Source: Pseudomonas rhizophila
GTDB taxonomy: Bacteria; Pseudomonadota; Gammaproteobacteria; Pseudomonadales; Pseudomonadaceae
Length of the DNA: 64,000 nt
Direction of reading: 5' to 3'
NCBI RefSeq assembly: GCF_003033885.1
Contig: NZ_CP024081.1
Location: 3,658,554-3,722,553 of the forward strand
Below the pieces are notes generated by a model. The model did not search any database. It was not told the origin of the DNA and worked only from the letters and a program-made list of their open reading frames with translations. This document shows positions 22,054 to 29,377 of the stretch, piece by piece (position 1 is the stretch's first letter; each line of letters begins with the position of its first letter). The position numbers were made by a program, and so were the translations under genes.

Positions 22054-22111
22054 GGTATAAATGACCCTGTACTGCTAGGGTGATAATCACCATGACAGGG
22101 TTATATTTACC
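22054..22111. promoter_or_regulatory. Three NorR enhancer sites upstream of dnr
   Basis: Three copies of GGT-N7-ACC lie at 22054-22066, 22079-22091 and 22099-22111. Spacing start to start is 25 and 20 bases. The first begins 42 bases from the -24 GG of the minus-strand sigma54 element. The middle copy is the full palindrome GGTGATAATCACC. Confidence 0.82.
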
Positions 22112-22127
22112 CGGTTGATGGCCATTT

Positions 22128-22212
22128 GTGGGAGCGAGCCTGCTCACGATGGCGGCTTGACAGTCAGCGGAGATATCGAGCTGACCGGCCTCATCGCCAG
22201 CAGGCTCGCCCC
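22128..22212. repeat. REPIN upstream of nnrS (degenerate)
   Basis: Type A arms (GTGGGAGCGAGCCTGCTCACGATGGC and GCCAGCAGGCTCGCCCC) flank a central stretch. One arm is degenerate. It lies between the NorR sites and nnrS. Confidence 0.8.
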
Positions 22213-22267
22213 TTCAGGGGATAAACAGACGGTTTATTGAGTGGGGCGGTGCACCCTCGAACAGTTT

Positions 22268-22283
22268 CGGCAAGCCCCTTGCA
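22268..22283 (+). promoter_or_regulatory. Possible sigma54 promoter toward nnrS
   Basis: CGGCAAG-CCCC-TTGCA keeps GG-N10-GC and matches the consensus except at two bases of the -24 block. It lies 157 bases from the nearest NorR site, a usual enhancer distance. Weaker than the minus-strand element. A competing ANR/DNR-like site lies at 22308. Confidence 0.45.
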
Positions 22284-22307
22284 AGTACCTGGGTGAGGCA
22301 GGCTGGC

Positions 22308-22321
22308 TTGATCTGAGACAA
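22308..22321 (+). promoter_or_regulatory. Degenerate ANR/DNR-like box before nnrS
   Basis: TTGAT-CTGA-GACAA has one perfect half and one half with two changes. The centre is 97 bases before the nnrS ATG. In other denitrifiers nnrS answers to FNR-family NO regulators, so this is plausible but not strong. Confidence 0.4.
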
Positions 22322-22411
22322 GGCCCGCCGGTGCCGATAGCTGATCATTCGAACCCTGATTGTTGACCCCTCACCGCTGGCCCGTCCCGCGCTGAGGTAA
22401 AGGAGTGGTGT

Positions 22412-23602
22412 ATGCAAGTGCTTGACCGTCGCAAGGCCATGGCCATCCTGCCGTTGTGGCGGCTGGCGTTTCGGCCGTTCTTCCTGGCCGGGTGTGTGCT
22501 TGCATTGTTGGCCATACCGTTGTGGCTGGCGGCGTTTACTGGAAGGCTGTCGGCCTGGCAACCGGCCGGCGGCTGGTTGGCCTGGCACCGTCATGAACTG
22601 CTGTTCGGCTTCGGCCTGGCAATCATCGCCGGGTTCTTGTTGACGGCGGTGCAGACCTGGACAGGTACTCCGGGGCTCAGTGGCAAACGTCTGACGGCGC
22701 TGGCGCTGTTATGGCTGGGCGCGCGACTGGCCTGGCTGGCAGATGCGCCCTGGCCATTGCTGACGGTGCTGGAGCTGGGTTTCGCCCTGGCGGTTGCGGC
22801 GTTGATGGGCATTACGTTGTGGCGCGTACGGCAGAAGCGCAATTACCCGATTGTGCTGGTCTTGCTGCTGTTGGCCGCCGCTGATGGGTTATCCGTGTAC
22901 GGTCTGGTGCAACATGACGAGGGCTTGCAGCGCCAAAGCGTGCTCACGGGCCTGTGGCTGGTAGCGGCGATGATGGGCCTGATCGGCGGGCGGGTGATTC
23001 CTTTCTTTACCCAGCGCGGTCTGGGCCGGGTAGAGGGCGTTGCCCCCTGGCAGTGGCTCGATCGTCTGTTACTGGCGGGGTCGGCACTGGTGGCGCTGCT
23101 GTATGCCTTCGGCCCGGCGCTGTCGACCAGCCTCTGGGTCGGCCTGTTGTTCGCCGCGCTGGCGGTGGGGCACGGGGTGCGACTGGTGCGTTGGCATGAT
23201 CGGGATTTGTGGCGAGTGCCGCTGCTGTGGTCGCTGCACCTGGCCTACGCCTGGCTGGCGCTGGCTTGCCTGGGCATGGCGCTGTGGCATTTCGGCGTCG
23301 CGCTGAACCCGAGCCTGGCGGTGCACAGCTTGTCCATCGGCGCCATGGCCGGGTTGATCCTGGCGATGATCGCCCGCGTCAGCCTGGGCCATACCGGGCG
23401 AGCCTTGGAACCGCCGGCCGGCATGACCCTGGCGTTCGTCCTGCTGAACCTGGCATGCCTGAGCCGAGTGCTGCTGGTGCTGCTGTTCCCGTTGGCCGCG
23501 CTGTGGCTGGCGGGGCTGTGCTGGACCCTGGCATTTGGACTCTACGCCTGGCGTTATGGGCCGATGCTGTTGCAGGCCCGCGTGGATGGGCATCCAGGAT
23601 GA
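22412..23602 (+). CDS. nnrS: NnrS family heme-copper membrane protein
   Basis: A 396-residue polytopic membrane protein with about twelve helices. It begins MQVLDRRKAMAILPLWRLAFRPFFLAG, with the FRPFFL motif diagnostic of NnrS. NnrS proteins contain heme and copper and protect cells from nitrosative stress, chiefly by limiting iron-nitrosyl formation. AAAGGAG precedes the ATG. Confidence 0.93.
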   Translation: MQVLDRRKAMAILPLWRLAFRPFFLAGCVLALLAIPLWLAAFTGRLSAWQPAGGWLAWHRHELLFGFGLAIIAGFLLTAVQTWTGTPGLSGKRLTALALLWLGARLAWLADAPWPLLTVLELGFALAVAALMGITLWRVRQKRNYPIVLVLLLLAAADGLSVYGLVQHDEGLQRQSVLTGLWLVAAMMGLIGGRVIPFFTQRGLGRVEGVAPWQWLDRLLLAGSALVALLYAFGPALSTSLWVGLLFAALAVGHGVRLVRWHDRDLWRVPLLWSLHLAYAWLALACLGMALWHFGVALNPSLAVHSLSIGAMAGLILAMIARVSLGHTGRALEPPAGMTLAFVLLNLACLSRVLLVLLFPLAALWLAGLCWTLAFGLYAWRYGPMLLQARVDGHPG

Positions 23603-23618
23603 GCCGAGGGGATCGATG

Positions 23619-24056
23619 ATGTATGGGGTTTTGCTAGTCATTCATCTATTGGCGGCTATCGCTTTTATCGGCACGTTGTTTTTCGAGGTTTTTATCTGGC
23701 ATGCCGCCCGCAGGCCTTTGGCCCAAGGCGTCAAGGACGCCGCCGACCCGGCTATCGCCAAGCGTTCGCGGCAGGTGTTGCACGGGGTGGTGCTGGTGCT
23801 TTACAGCGCCGGCATCGCGCTGGCCTGGCAGCATCGCGGTGCATTGAGCCAACCTTTGAGCAACAGCTTCGGCCTGTTGCTGAGCCTGAAGATCCTCCTG
23901 GCCTTGAGCATCATCGGCCATTATTTGTGGCTGGCGTACTGGCTCAAGAGCGGGCGGCTGACCCCGGACCGCGCCTGCTGGCTGCGTCGCAGTATCCTGG
24001 GACACATGGTGCTGATTGTGGTGTTGGCCAAGGCGATGTTCTATTGGCAGTTTTGA
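23619..24056 (+). CDS. Four-helix membrane protein, CopD-like
   Basis: A 145-residue protein with four predicted membrane helices and histidines near helix ends (VIHLLAAIAF, VLHGVVLVLYSAG, IIGHYLWLAYW, ILGHMVLIVVLAKAMF). This resembles CopD/small b-type cytochrome families. It starts 17 bases after nnrS (ATG 23616 or 23619 after GAGGGG), so it is very likely co-transcribed and linked to NO or heme handling. Exact function unknown. Confidence 0.7.
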   Translation: MYGVLLVIHLLAAIAFIGTLFFEVFIWHAARRPLAQGVKDAADPAIAKRSRQVLHGVVLVLYSAGIALAWQHRGALSQPLSNSFGLLLSLKILLALSIIGHYLWLAYWLKSGRLTPDRACWLRRSILGHMVLIVVLAKAMFYWQF

Positions 24057-24080
24057 GCAGGAATGAGAGCCACAAACGGC

Positions 24081-24173
24081 TGTGGGAGCAAAGCTTGCTC
24101 GTGATGGCGCAATGTCAGTCGGTATCAATGTTGACTGATCCAGCGCTATCGCGAGCAAGCTTTGCTCCCACAG
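24081..24173. repeat. REPIN between nnrS operon and dnrN
   Basis: Type A arms TGTGGGAGCAAAGCTTGCTCG and CGAGCAAGCTTTGCTCCCACA flank a 55-base centre, in the gap between convergent transcription units. Confidence 0.92.
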
Positions 24174-24195
24174 GGGTAATGGCAATGTTTGAGAG

Positions 24196-24870
24196 TCAGC
24201 GAACGGGTTTCATCGCATTGACGAACAACACATTGTTTTCCAGATGGATGTGCTGCATCAGGTCATCACGAAACTCCACCAGCCCGCGATACAGGGCGCG
24301 CCAGGTGTTGCAGGCATCGGAGGGCGGGGTGATCTGGTCGGTCAGGGCAAGCATGGTTTCCAGCGCTTCACCGTGCTGGTCGTGTTCGTAGCGCAGTACC
24401 TGGATGGGGGCCGAGGCCCGATCACCCAGGCCCTGTTGCAGCATTGGGAACAGCACCTGCTCCTCCTTGAGCATGTGGCCTTCGAGTTCCTGATACATGT
24501 CCTGCAAGTGATCGGCCAGGCCGACGGGGCAACTGGCCCGGGCGCCATGGACCATCTCGACGCGGCGGGCCAGACGGATCAATTCCGGCAGCTGTTCGCG
24601 GTGACGGGCGTGGTAGCGTTCCAGGATGTGGGCGATCAACAGCGCCTGGGGTTCGTCGCGCCAGTCATGGCCCAGTTCCCCAGCGGCTTGCAGGGTGCGC
24701 AGGGCATCGGCGATCAGCAGTGGGTTCAGGCCCTTGCCCAGCGCTGCTTCGCGCAAGGATTTTTGCCCGCCACAACAGAAGTCGAGGTTGTAGTGATGGA
24801 AGGTACGGGTGGCACCGGGAATGTCGCAGGCCAATTGGCCGAGGCTTTGTTCCAGCAGATCGAGGCTCAT
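24196..24870 (-). CDS. dnrN: DnrN/YtfE/ScdA-type di-iron iron-sulfur cluster repair protein
   Basis: A 224-residue RIC-family protein. The N-terminal ScdA domain carries HHYNLDFCCGGQKSL, then a hemerythrin-like domain has histidines and carboxylates for the di-iron site (HILERYHARHREQLPEL, EGHMLKEEQVLFP, EHDQHGEAL, HIHLENNVLF). It repairs iron-sulfur clusters after NO damage. The ATG at 24870 follows AAGGAAAC; an adjacent ATG at 24873 is possible. Divergent from norR, with a sigma54 promoter and NorR sites between. Confidence 0.94.
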   Translation of the reverse strand: MSLDLLEQSLGQLACDIPGATRTFHHYNLDFCCGGQKSLREAALGKGLNPLLIADALRTLQAAGELGHDWRDEPQALLIAHILERYHARHREQLPELIRLARRVEMVHGARASCPVGLADHLQDMYQELEGHMLKEEQVLFPMLQQGLGDRASAPIQVLRYEHDQHGEALETMLALTDQITPPSDACNTWRALYRGLVEFRDDLMQHIHLENNVLFVNAMKPVR

Positions 24871-24916
24871 CATGTTTCCTTGGGTTGAATCCCGGGAGGG
24901 ACAGATGAGCGAACTT

Positions 24917-24932
24917 TGCAGCCGACGTGCCA
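24917..24932 (-). promoter_or_regulatory. Sigma54 promoter of dnrN
   Basis: Minus strand TGGCACG-TCGG-CTGCA has a perfect -24 block and one mismatch in the -12 block, with exact GG-N10-GC spacing. Predicted start near 24906, about 36 bases before the dnrN ATG. Confidence 0.85.
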
Positions 24933-24972
24933 GAATTAACTGTCTGAAAATTAACGGATAAATATTTACCAG

Positions 24973-25029
24973 GGTGATTCTCACCCTGGCTGCAAGGGGT
25001 CAAACGAACCCTGGAGGGTAATCACTACC
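24973..25029. promoter_or_regulatory. Three NorR sites between dnrN and norR
   Basis: GGT-N7-ACC copies at 24973-24985, 24998-25010 and 25017-25029, spaced 25 and 19 bases. The first lies 42 bases from the -24 GG of the dnrN promoter. The third abuts the norR ATG, so NorR could also repress its own gene. Confidence 0.88.
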
Positions 25030-26562
25030 ATGCTGCGTGAAAGCCTGGCCGCCGACCTGATCGTCGAGTTGCCCAATGCCGTTCGATTGCAACGCCTGGT
25101 ACAGACCCTGCGCGAATACTTCAACAGTGGCGCCGTAGGCTTGTTGCGCCTGGACGATGACAGCCTCAGGCCCGTCGCCACTGTAGGCCTGGTGCATGAA
25201 GCGCTCGGCCGTCGGTTCGTGATCGCCCAGCATCCGCGTCTGGCGGCGATCATGGCGTCGCGCGAACCTACCTGGTTCGAGCCCGACAGCCGCTTGCCCG
25301 ACCCTTATGACGGCTTGCTCGATAACCACGTCGGCGAGCCGCTGCCGGTGCACGACTGCATGGGCGTGAGCCTGTACGTGGAAGGGCGGCTCTGGGGCGC
25401 GATCACCCTGGATGCCTTGCACGCCGGCACCTTCGACAGCCGCGCAAGGGAAGAACTCAAACGGTGCACCTTGCAGATCGAAGCGGCGGTGCGGGTGACC
25501 CGGCTCGAGCAGGAAAACCGCAGCCTGCGCGCCTCGCGCAGTGATCTGCCGGATGTCCGTCGGCCGGCCGAGGAGGGCGAGATCCTTGGGCGCAGCGAGG
25601 TGCTGGATCAACTGCTCAACGAGCTGGACGTATTGGCCGACTCCGAACTGCCGGTGCTGTTGCTGGGAGAAACCGGTGTCGGCAAGGAGTTGTTTGCGCG
25701 TCGTTTGCATCGCTTGTCCCGGCGCAGTCACAAGCCGCTGGTGCAGGTCAATTGCGCAGCCTTGCCCGAGTCCCTGGCCGAAAGCGAACTGTTCGGCCAC
25801 GTCAAAGGGGCATTCTCCGGCGCTACGACTGACCGCGCGGGGCGTTTCGACGCGGCCAATGGCGGCACGCTGTTTCTCGACGAGGTGGGTGAATTGCCGT
25901 TGAGTGTGCAGGCCAAGTTGCTGCGCACCCTGCAAAACGGCGAGATCCAGCGCCTGGGTGCTGACAAGCCGCTGCACGTCGATGTGCGGATCATCGCCGC
26001 CACCAACCGCCACCTGCCGGACAGCATTCGCGATGGGCTATTTCGCGCCGACCTGTATCACCGGCTCTCGGTCTACCCGGTGCCGATCCCGCCGTTGCGC
26101 GAACGCGGTAGCGATGTGCTGATGCTAGCCGGGCATTTCCTCGAGTTGAACCGCACGCGCCTGGGCTTGCGCGGCTTGCGCCTGTCACCGGCCGCTGAAC
26201 AGGCGCTGTTGGCGTACTCCTGGCCGGGCAATGTGCGGGAGCTGGAGCACGTGATCAGTCGCGCGGCGTTGAAGCAACTCAGCCGCGGGGCCAGTCGCAG
26301 CCTGATCATGACCCTGGAGCCGCAGGTGCTGGACCTGGACGTCAGTGCCAGCGGATCCACGACCCACGCGACACTTGAACAGTCTCCAGAGGTCGCCGAT
26401 GTACCGTTCCAGCCGCTGAATGAAGCTGTCGACACTTGCCAGCGCCAGGCGATCCTCAAGGCCCTGGAGCATTGCGGGCAGAACTGGGCCGGTGCGGCGC
26501 GGCTGCTGGAGGTCGACCCGAGCAACCTGCATAAACTGGCGCGGCGGTTGGGGCTCAAGTAG
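25030..26562 (+). CDS. norR: NorR, NO-sensing sigma54-dependent activator
   Basis: A 510-residue enhancer-binding protein. An N-terminal GAF domain (about residues 20-165) holds the mononuclear iron that binds NO. The AAA+ domain has Walker A GETGVGKE and GAFSGA (a natural variant of the sigma54-contact loop GAFTGA). The C-terminal Fis-type HTH is AARLLEVDPSNLHKLARRL. Its neighbour dnrN and the GGT-N7-ACC sites beside its start fit NorR better than other family members. Confidence 0.94.
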   Translation: MLRESLAADLIVELPNAVRLQRLVQTLREYFNSGAVGLLRLDDDSLRPVATVGLVHEALGRRFVIAQHPRLAAIMASREPTWFEPDSRLPDPYDGLLDNHVGEPLPVHDCMGVSLYVEGRLWGAITLDALHAGTFDSRAREELKRCTLQIEAAVRVTRLEQENRSLRASRSDLPDVRRPAEEGEILGRSEVLDQLLNELDVLADSELPVLLLGETGVGKELFARRLHRLSRRSHKPLVQVNCAALPESLAESELFGHVKGAFSGATTDRAGRFDAANGGTLFLDEVGELPLSVQAKLLRTLQNGEIQRLGADKPLHVDVRIIAATNRHLPDSIRDGLFRADLYHRLSVYPVPIPPLRERGSDVLMLAGHFLELNRTRLGLRGLRLSPAAEQALLAYSWPGNVRELEHVISRAALKQLSRGASRSLIMTLEPQVLDLDVSASGSTTHATLEQSPEVADVPFQPLNEAVDTCQRQAILKALEHCGQNWAGAARLLEVDPSNLHKLARRLGLK

Positions 26563-26590
26563 CCGGCGACCTATTAGACCGAGTCGTCTT

Positions 26591-26660
26591 CATCGCGAGC
26601 AGGCTCGCTCCCACAGGGAACTCCATAGGCCCAATGTGGGAGCGAGCCTGCTCGCGATGG
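26591..26660. repeat. REPIN between norR and the PdxH-like gene
   Basis: Type A arms (CATCGCGAGCAGGCTCGCTC and its complement) separated by a short 25-base centre, the most compact pair in the window. It lies 30 bases before the ANR box of the next operon. Confidence 0.92.
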
Positions 26661-26689
26661 CATCGGCACGTTCAACACAAGATCCGCCA

Positions 26690-26703
26690 TTGACAACGAT
26701 CAA
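26690..26703 (+). promoter_or_regulatory. ANR/DNR box of the PdxH-like/moaB/moeA genes
   Basis: TTGAC-AACG-ATCAA, one change from the palindrome. The centre is 64 bases before the ATG at 26761, so a start near 26738 would put it at the class II position. Confidence 0.82.
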
Positions 26704-26760
26704 GGCCTGCCCTCGCGACAGAACCCACACTGGAGCAAATCCATCGTGGAGATCATCGTC

Positions 26761-27408
26761 ATGCCCCTTTCCCTGGCCAAAATGCGTCGTCAGTACACCC
26801 TGGACGGGTTGGATGAAGCCCAGGCACCGGACGATCCGATGGTTCTGTTCGGGTTATGGATGCAACAAGCCCGCGACACCGAAAGCCCGCCGGTGGAAGC
26901 CAACAGCATGACCCTGGCGACCGTGGACGAGCAGGGCCGGCCGCACTGTCGGGTGCTGCTGCTCAAGGGGTTCAGCGATGAAGGTTTCACATTTTTCGGC
27001 AACTACGACAGTGGCAAGGGACGGGACCTGGCGATCAATCCGTGGGCGGCCATGACGTTTTTCTGGCCGGGGCTGGAACGGCAAGTGCGGGTTGAAGGGC
27101 AGGTCCACAAGCTCGATTCCGGGCTATCGGATGCCTATTTCATTTCCCGCCCCCTGGCCAGTCGTCTTGGTGCCTGGGCCTCGCCGCAAAGCCGTGAGCT
27201 GGAGGATCGGGCCGCCCTTGAGGCGTTGCTGACGCAGACCGAACGGCGGTTTATCAATCAGCCAGTGCCGCGTCCCGAACACTGGGGCGGCTACTGCCTG
27301 AGGCCTGAACGGCTGGAGTTCTGGCAAGGCCGCGCCGACCGTCTGCACGATCGCCTCGACTACCGCCTGCAAGAAGGCGCCTGGCAGCGTAGCCGACTGG
27401 CACCGTAA
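26761..27408 (+). CDS. PdxH-like pyridoxamine 5'-phosphate oxidase
   Basis: A 215-residue flavin-dependent oxidase. It begins [19 protein letters not shown] and carries the PdxH-type blocks [59 protein letters not shown], and a C-terminal [16 protein letters not shown] with the substrate-binding RLHDR. GTG at 26746 is possible, but the ATG at 26761 has GGAG. PdxH needs oxygen, so a copy behind an ANR box and next to Moco genes is odd. It may be a second, specialised copy. Confidence 0.85.
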   Translation: MPLSLAKMRRQYTLDGLDEAQAPDDPMVLFGLWMQQARDTESPPVEANSMTLATVDEQGRPHCRVLLLKGFSDEGFTFFGNYDSGKGRDLAINPWAAMTFFWPGLERQVRVEGQVHKLDSGLSDAYFISRPLASRLGAWASPQSRELEDRAALEALLTQTERRFINQPVPRPEHWGGYCLRPERLEFWQGRADRLHDRLDYRLQEGAWQRSRLAP

Positions 27409-27439
27409 ACGCCGAGGGAGGTACCTCTATCGGGGAATA

Positions 27440-27482
27440 GGCCCGGCCCCGATTGCGGTTCAGGCTGGGCCATCTTTTTTTT
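27440..27482 (+). terminator. Intrinsic terminator before moaB
   Basis: Stem GGCCCGGCC (27440-27448) with GGCTGGGCC (27463-27471), one mismatch, followed by CATCTTTTTTTT. It stands only 15 bases before the moaB ATG. An alternative hairpin ATCGGGG/CCCCGAT (27430-27436 with 27447-27453) overlaps its left arm. Confidence 0.8.
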
Positions 27483-27497
27483 AAAGGACGGCTGACC

Positions 27498-28052
27498 ATG
27501 GCCCATCTGACGCAACGCCACTTTCAACCGCTGAATATTGCGGTGCTGACCATCAGCGATACCCGTAGCTTCGAAACCGATACCTCCGGGCAAACCCTCG
27601 CCGATCTGCTGCAAACCGCCGGGCATGTGCTGATCGACCGTGGGCTGGTGAAGGACGATATCTACCAGATCCGCGCCCAGGTCTCGCAGTGGATCGCCGC
27701 CCCTGAAGTGCAAGTGGTGCTGATGACCGGCGGCACCGGTTTTACCCCCCGCGATAACACCCCCCAGGCGGTGCTGCCGCTGCTGGACAAGCAGGTGGAC
27801 GGGTTCGGCGAACTGTTCCGGCAGGTGTCACTGGCAGAGATCGGCATGTCCAGCCTGCAATCAAGGGCATTGGCGGGTATGAGCAACGGCGTATTGGTGT
27901 GCTGCCTGCCGGGTTCGCCGGGCGCGTGTCGCACCGGTTGGGAACAGATCCTGGTCGGTCAACTGGACGGCCGCACCGGCCCGTGCAACTTCACTCCCCA
28001 CCTCAAGCCGCAGCCCGGCGTTGTCGTTGAGCCTTGCGGGACGCGCTCATGA
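27498..28052 (+). CDS. moaB: MoaB, molybdopterin adenylyltransferase-type protein
   Basis: A 184-residue protein of the MogA/MoaB fold with the motif VLMTGGTGFTPRDNTPQAV and a conserved AVLTISDTRSFETDTSG near the N-terminus. It prepares molybdopterin for MoeA in making the cofactor of nitrate reductase. AAAGGA precedes the ATG at 27498, only a few bases after the terminator hairpin. The stop overlaps moeA. Confidence 0.93.
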   Translation: MAHLTQRHFQPLNIAVLTISDTRSFETDTSGQTLADLLQTAGHVLIDRGLVKDDIYQIRAQVSQWIAAPEVQVVLMTGGTGFTPRDNTPQAVLPLLDKQVDGFGELFRQVSLAEIGMSSLQSRALAGMSNGVLVCCLPGSPGACRTGWEQILVGQLDGRTGPCNFTPHLKPQPGVVVEPCGTRS

Positions 28053-29296
28053 GCAGCGGCGCGTGTGGCAGCGTCTGTGAGAGCGGCGCGCTGATGCCGG
28101 TGGATGAAGCCATCCGCTACCTGCTGGATCAGGCACCGCTGCCGCCTCCGGTGCAACGGGTGGCGCTGGACCAGGCCCTGGGCCGGGTGCTGGCGACAGA
28201 CATCCGCAGCCCCATGAACTTGCCTGCGTGGGACAACAGCGCCATGGACGGTTATGCCCTGCGGGCCGCTGACCTGCCAGCCGCCGGAGGTTATCTGACC
28301 CTGGCCGGGCGCATTGCCGCCGGACAGGCATCCAATAATCCGCTGCAGCCCGGGCAGGCCGTACGGATTTTCACGGGCGCGCCGCTGCCGCCGGGGGCAG
28401 ACACCGTGGTGCCCCAGGAAAGCTGTCGGGTAGCAGGTGAGCGGGTCTGGTTGCCACCGGTCAATGACGGCGACCATGTGCGCAAGGAAGGCGAGGAAGT
28501 GCGCCGAGGAGACCTGTTGCTTCGTGCCGGCAAGCGCTTGCGGGCCCAGGAGCTGGGGTTGCTGGCCGGTGCCGGGATTGCGCGAATGGAGGTCTATCGG
28601 CCGTTGCAGGTCGGTCTGCTCAGCAGCGGCGATGAACTGCGCGAACCGGGCGAAGCATTGGCGCCGGGGCAGATCTACAACAGCAATCGCCATAGCCTCG
28701 CGGCACTGCTGCGCGGCTGGGGCATGGAGGTGCATGACTACGGCGCCATGCCCGACAAGCTGCTCGCCAGTCGCCAGGCCTTGAGCCTGGCGGCGGCCGA
28801 GTGTGATGTGCTGCTGACCTCCGGCGGCGTTTCGGTGGGCGAGGAGGATCACCTCAAACAAGCCATCGAAGCGCTGGGCAGCGTTGACCTGTGGCGCCTG
28901 GCAATCCAGCCGGGCAAACCGCTGGCCTTTGGCGAAGTCGCCGGCAAACCCTGGATCGGTTTGCCAGGTAACCCATCGGCGGCGCTGATTACCGCATTGA
29001 TTGTCGTGCGCCCGTTCCTGTTCCGGGCCCAAGGCATGGACGAAGTATTGCCTATCTCATTGCAGTTGCCGGCCGGGTTTGACTGGCCAAAGCCCAACCG
29101 GCGGCGGCAGTACCTGCGGGCGAAACTGGTCCCCGGTGCCGATGGTTCGCTGTGTGTCGAGCTGCATCCCCAGCAAAGTTCGGCCATGTTGGCTGCCGCA
29201 TGCTGGGCCGACGGTCTGGCCGTGGTCGAGTGCCAGGCGCACGTGCGCATGCTCGACAAGGTGATGTACTTGCCGTTCGCGAGCCTGATGCATTAA
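28049..29296 (+). CDS. moeA: MoeA, molybdopterin molybdenumtransferase
   Basis: A 415-residue protein with the MoeA blocks NLPAWDNSAMDGYAL (near residue 55), RIFTGAPLPPGADTVV, LLSSGDEL, the TSGGVSVGEEDHLK phosphate loop and GLPGNPSAALIT. It inserts molybdate into the cofactor. The ATG overlaps the moaB stop (ATGA); an in-frame TTG 15 bases earlier is unlikely. Confidence 0.95.
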   Translation: MSSGACGSVCESGALMPVDEAIRYLLDQAPLPPPVQRVALDQALGRVLATDIRSPMNLPAWDNSAMDGYALRAADLPAAGGYLTLAGRIAAGQASNNPLQPGQAVRIFTGAPLPPGADTVVPQESCRVAGERVWLPPVNDGDHVRKEGEEVRRGDLLLRAGKRLRAQELGLLAGAGIARMEVYRPLQVGLLSSGDELREPGEALAPGQIYNSNRHSLAALLRGWGMEVHDYGAMPDKLLASRQALSLAAAECDVLLTSGGVSVGEEDHLKQAIEALGSVDLWRLAIQPGKPLAFGEVAGKPWIGLPGNPSAALITALIVVRPFLFRAQGMDEVLPISLQLPAGFDWPKPNRRRQYLRAKLVPGADGSLCVELHPQQSSAMLAAACWADGLAVVECQAHVRMLDKVMYLPFASLMH

Positions 29297-29302
29297 CGGC
29301 AA

Positions 29303-29316
29303 TTGATTGTCGTCAA
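29303..29316 (+). promoter_or_regulatory. ANR/DNR box of ubiUVT
   Basis: TTGAT-TGTC-GTCAA. A TAGACT at 29338-29343 is a fair -10, giving a start near 29350, so the box centre is at about -41. This fits anaerobic induction of oxygen-independent ubiquinone synthesis. Confidence 0.85.
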
Positions 29317-29377
29317 GGTCGCCGCCGATGAGCTGACTAGACTGGCGGCGCTCCGAGTTTTCTCATGAGGATGCCCC

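Noticed and set aside
28034..28049. Upstream TTG start for moeA
   Set aside because: The ATG at 28049 overlaps the moaB stop in the usual coupled manner and gives the standard MoeA length.
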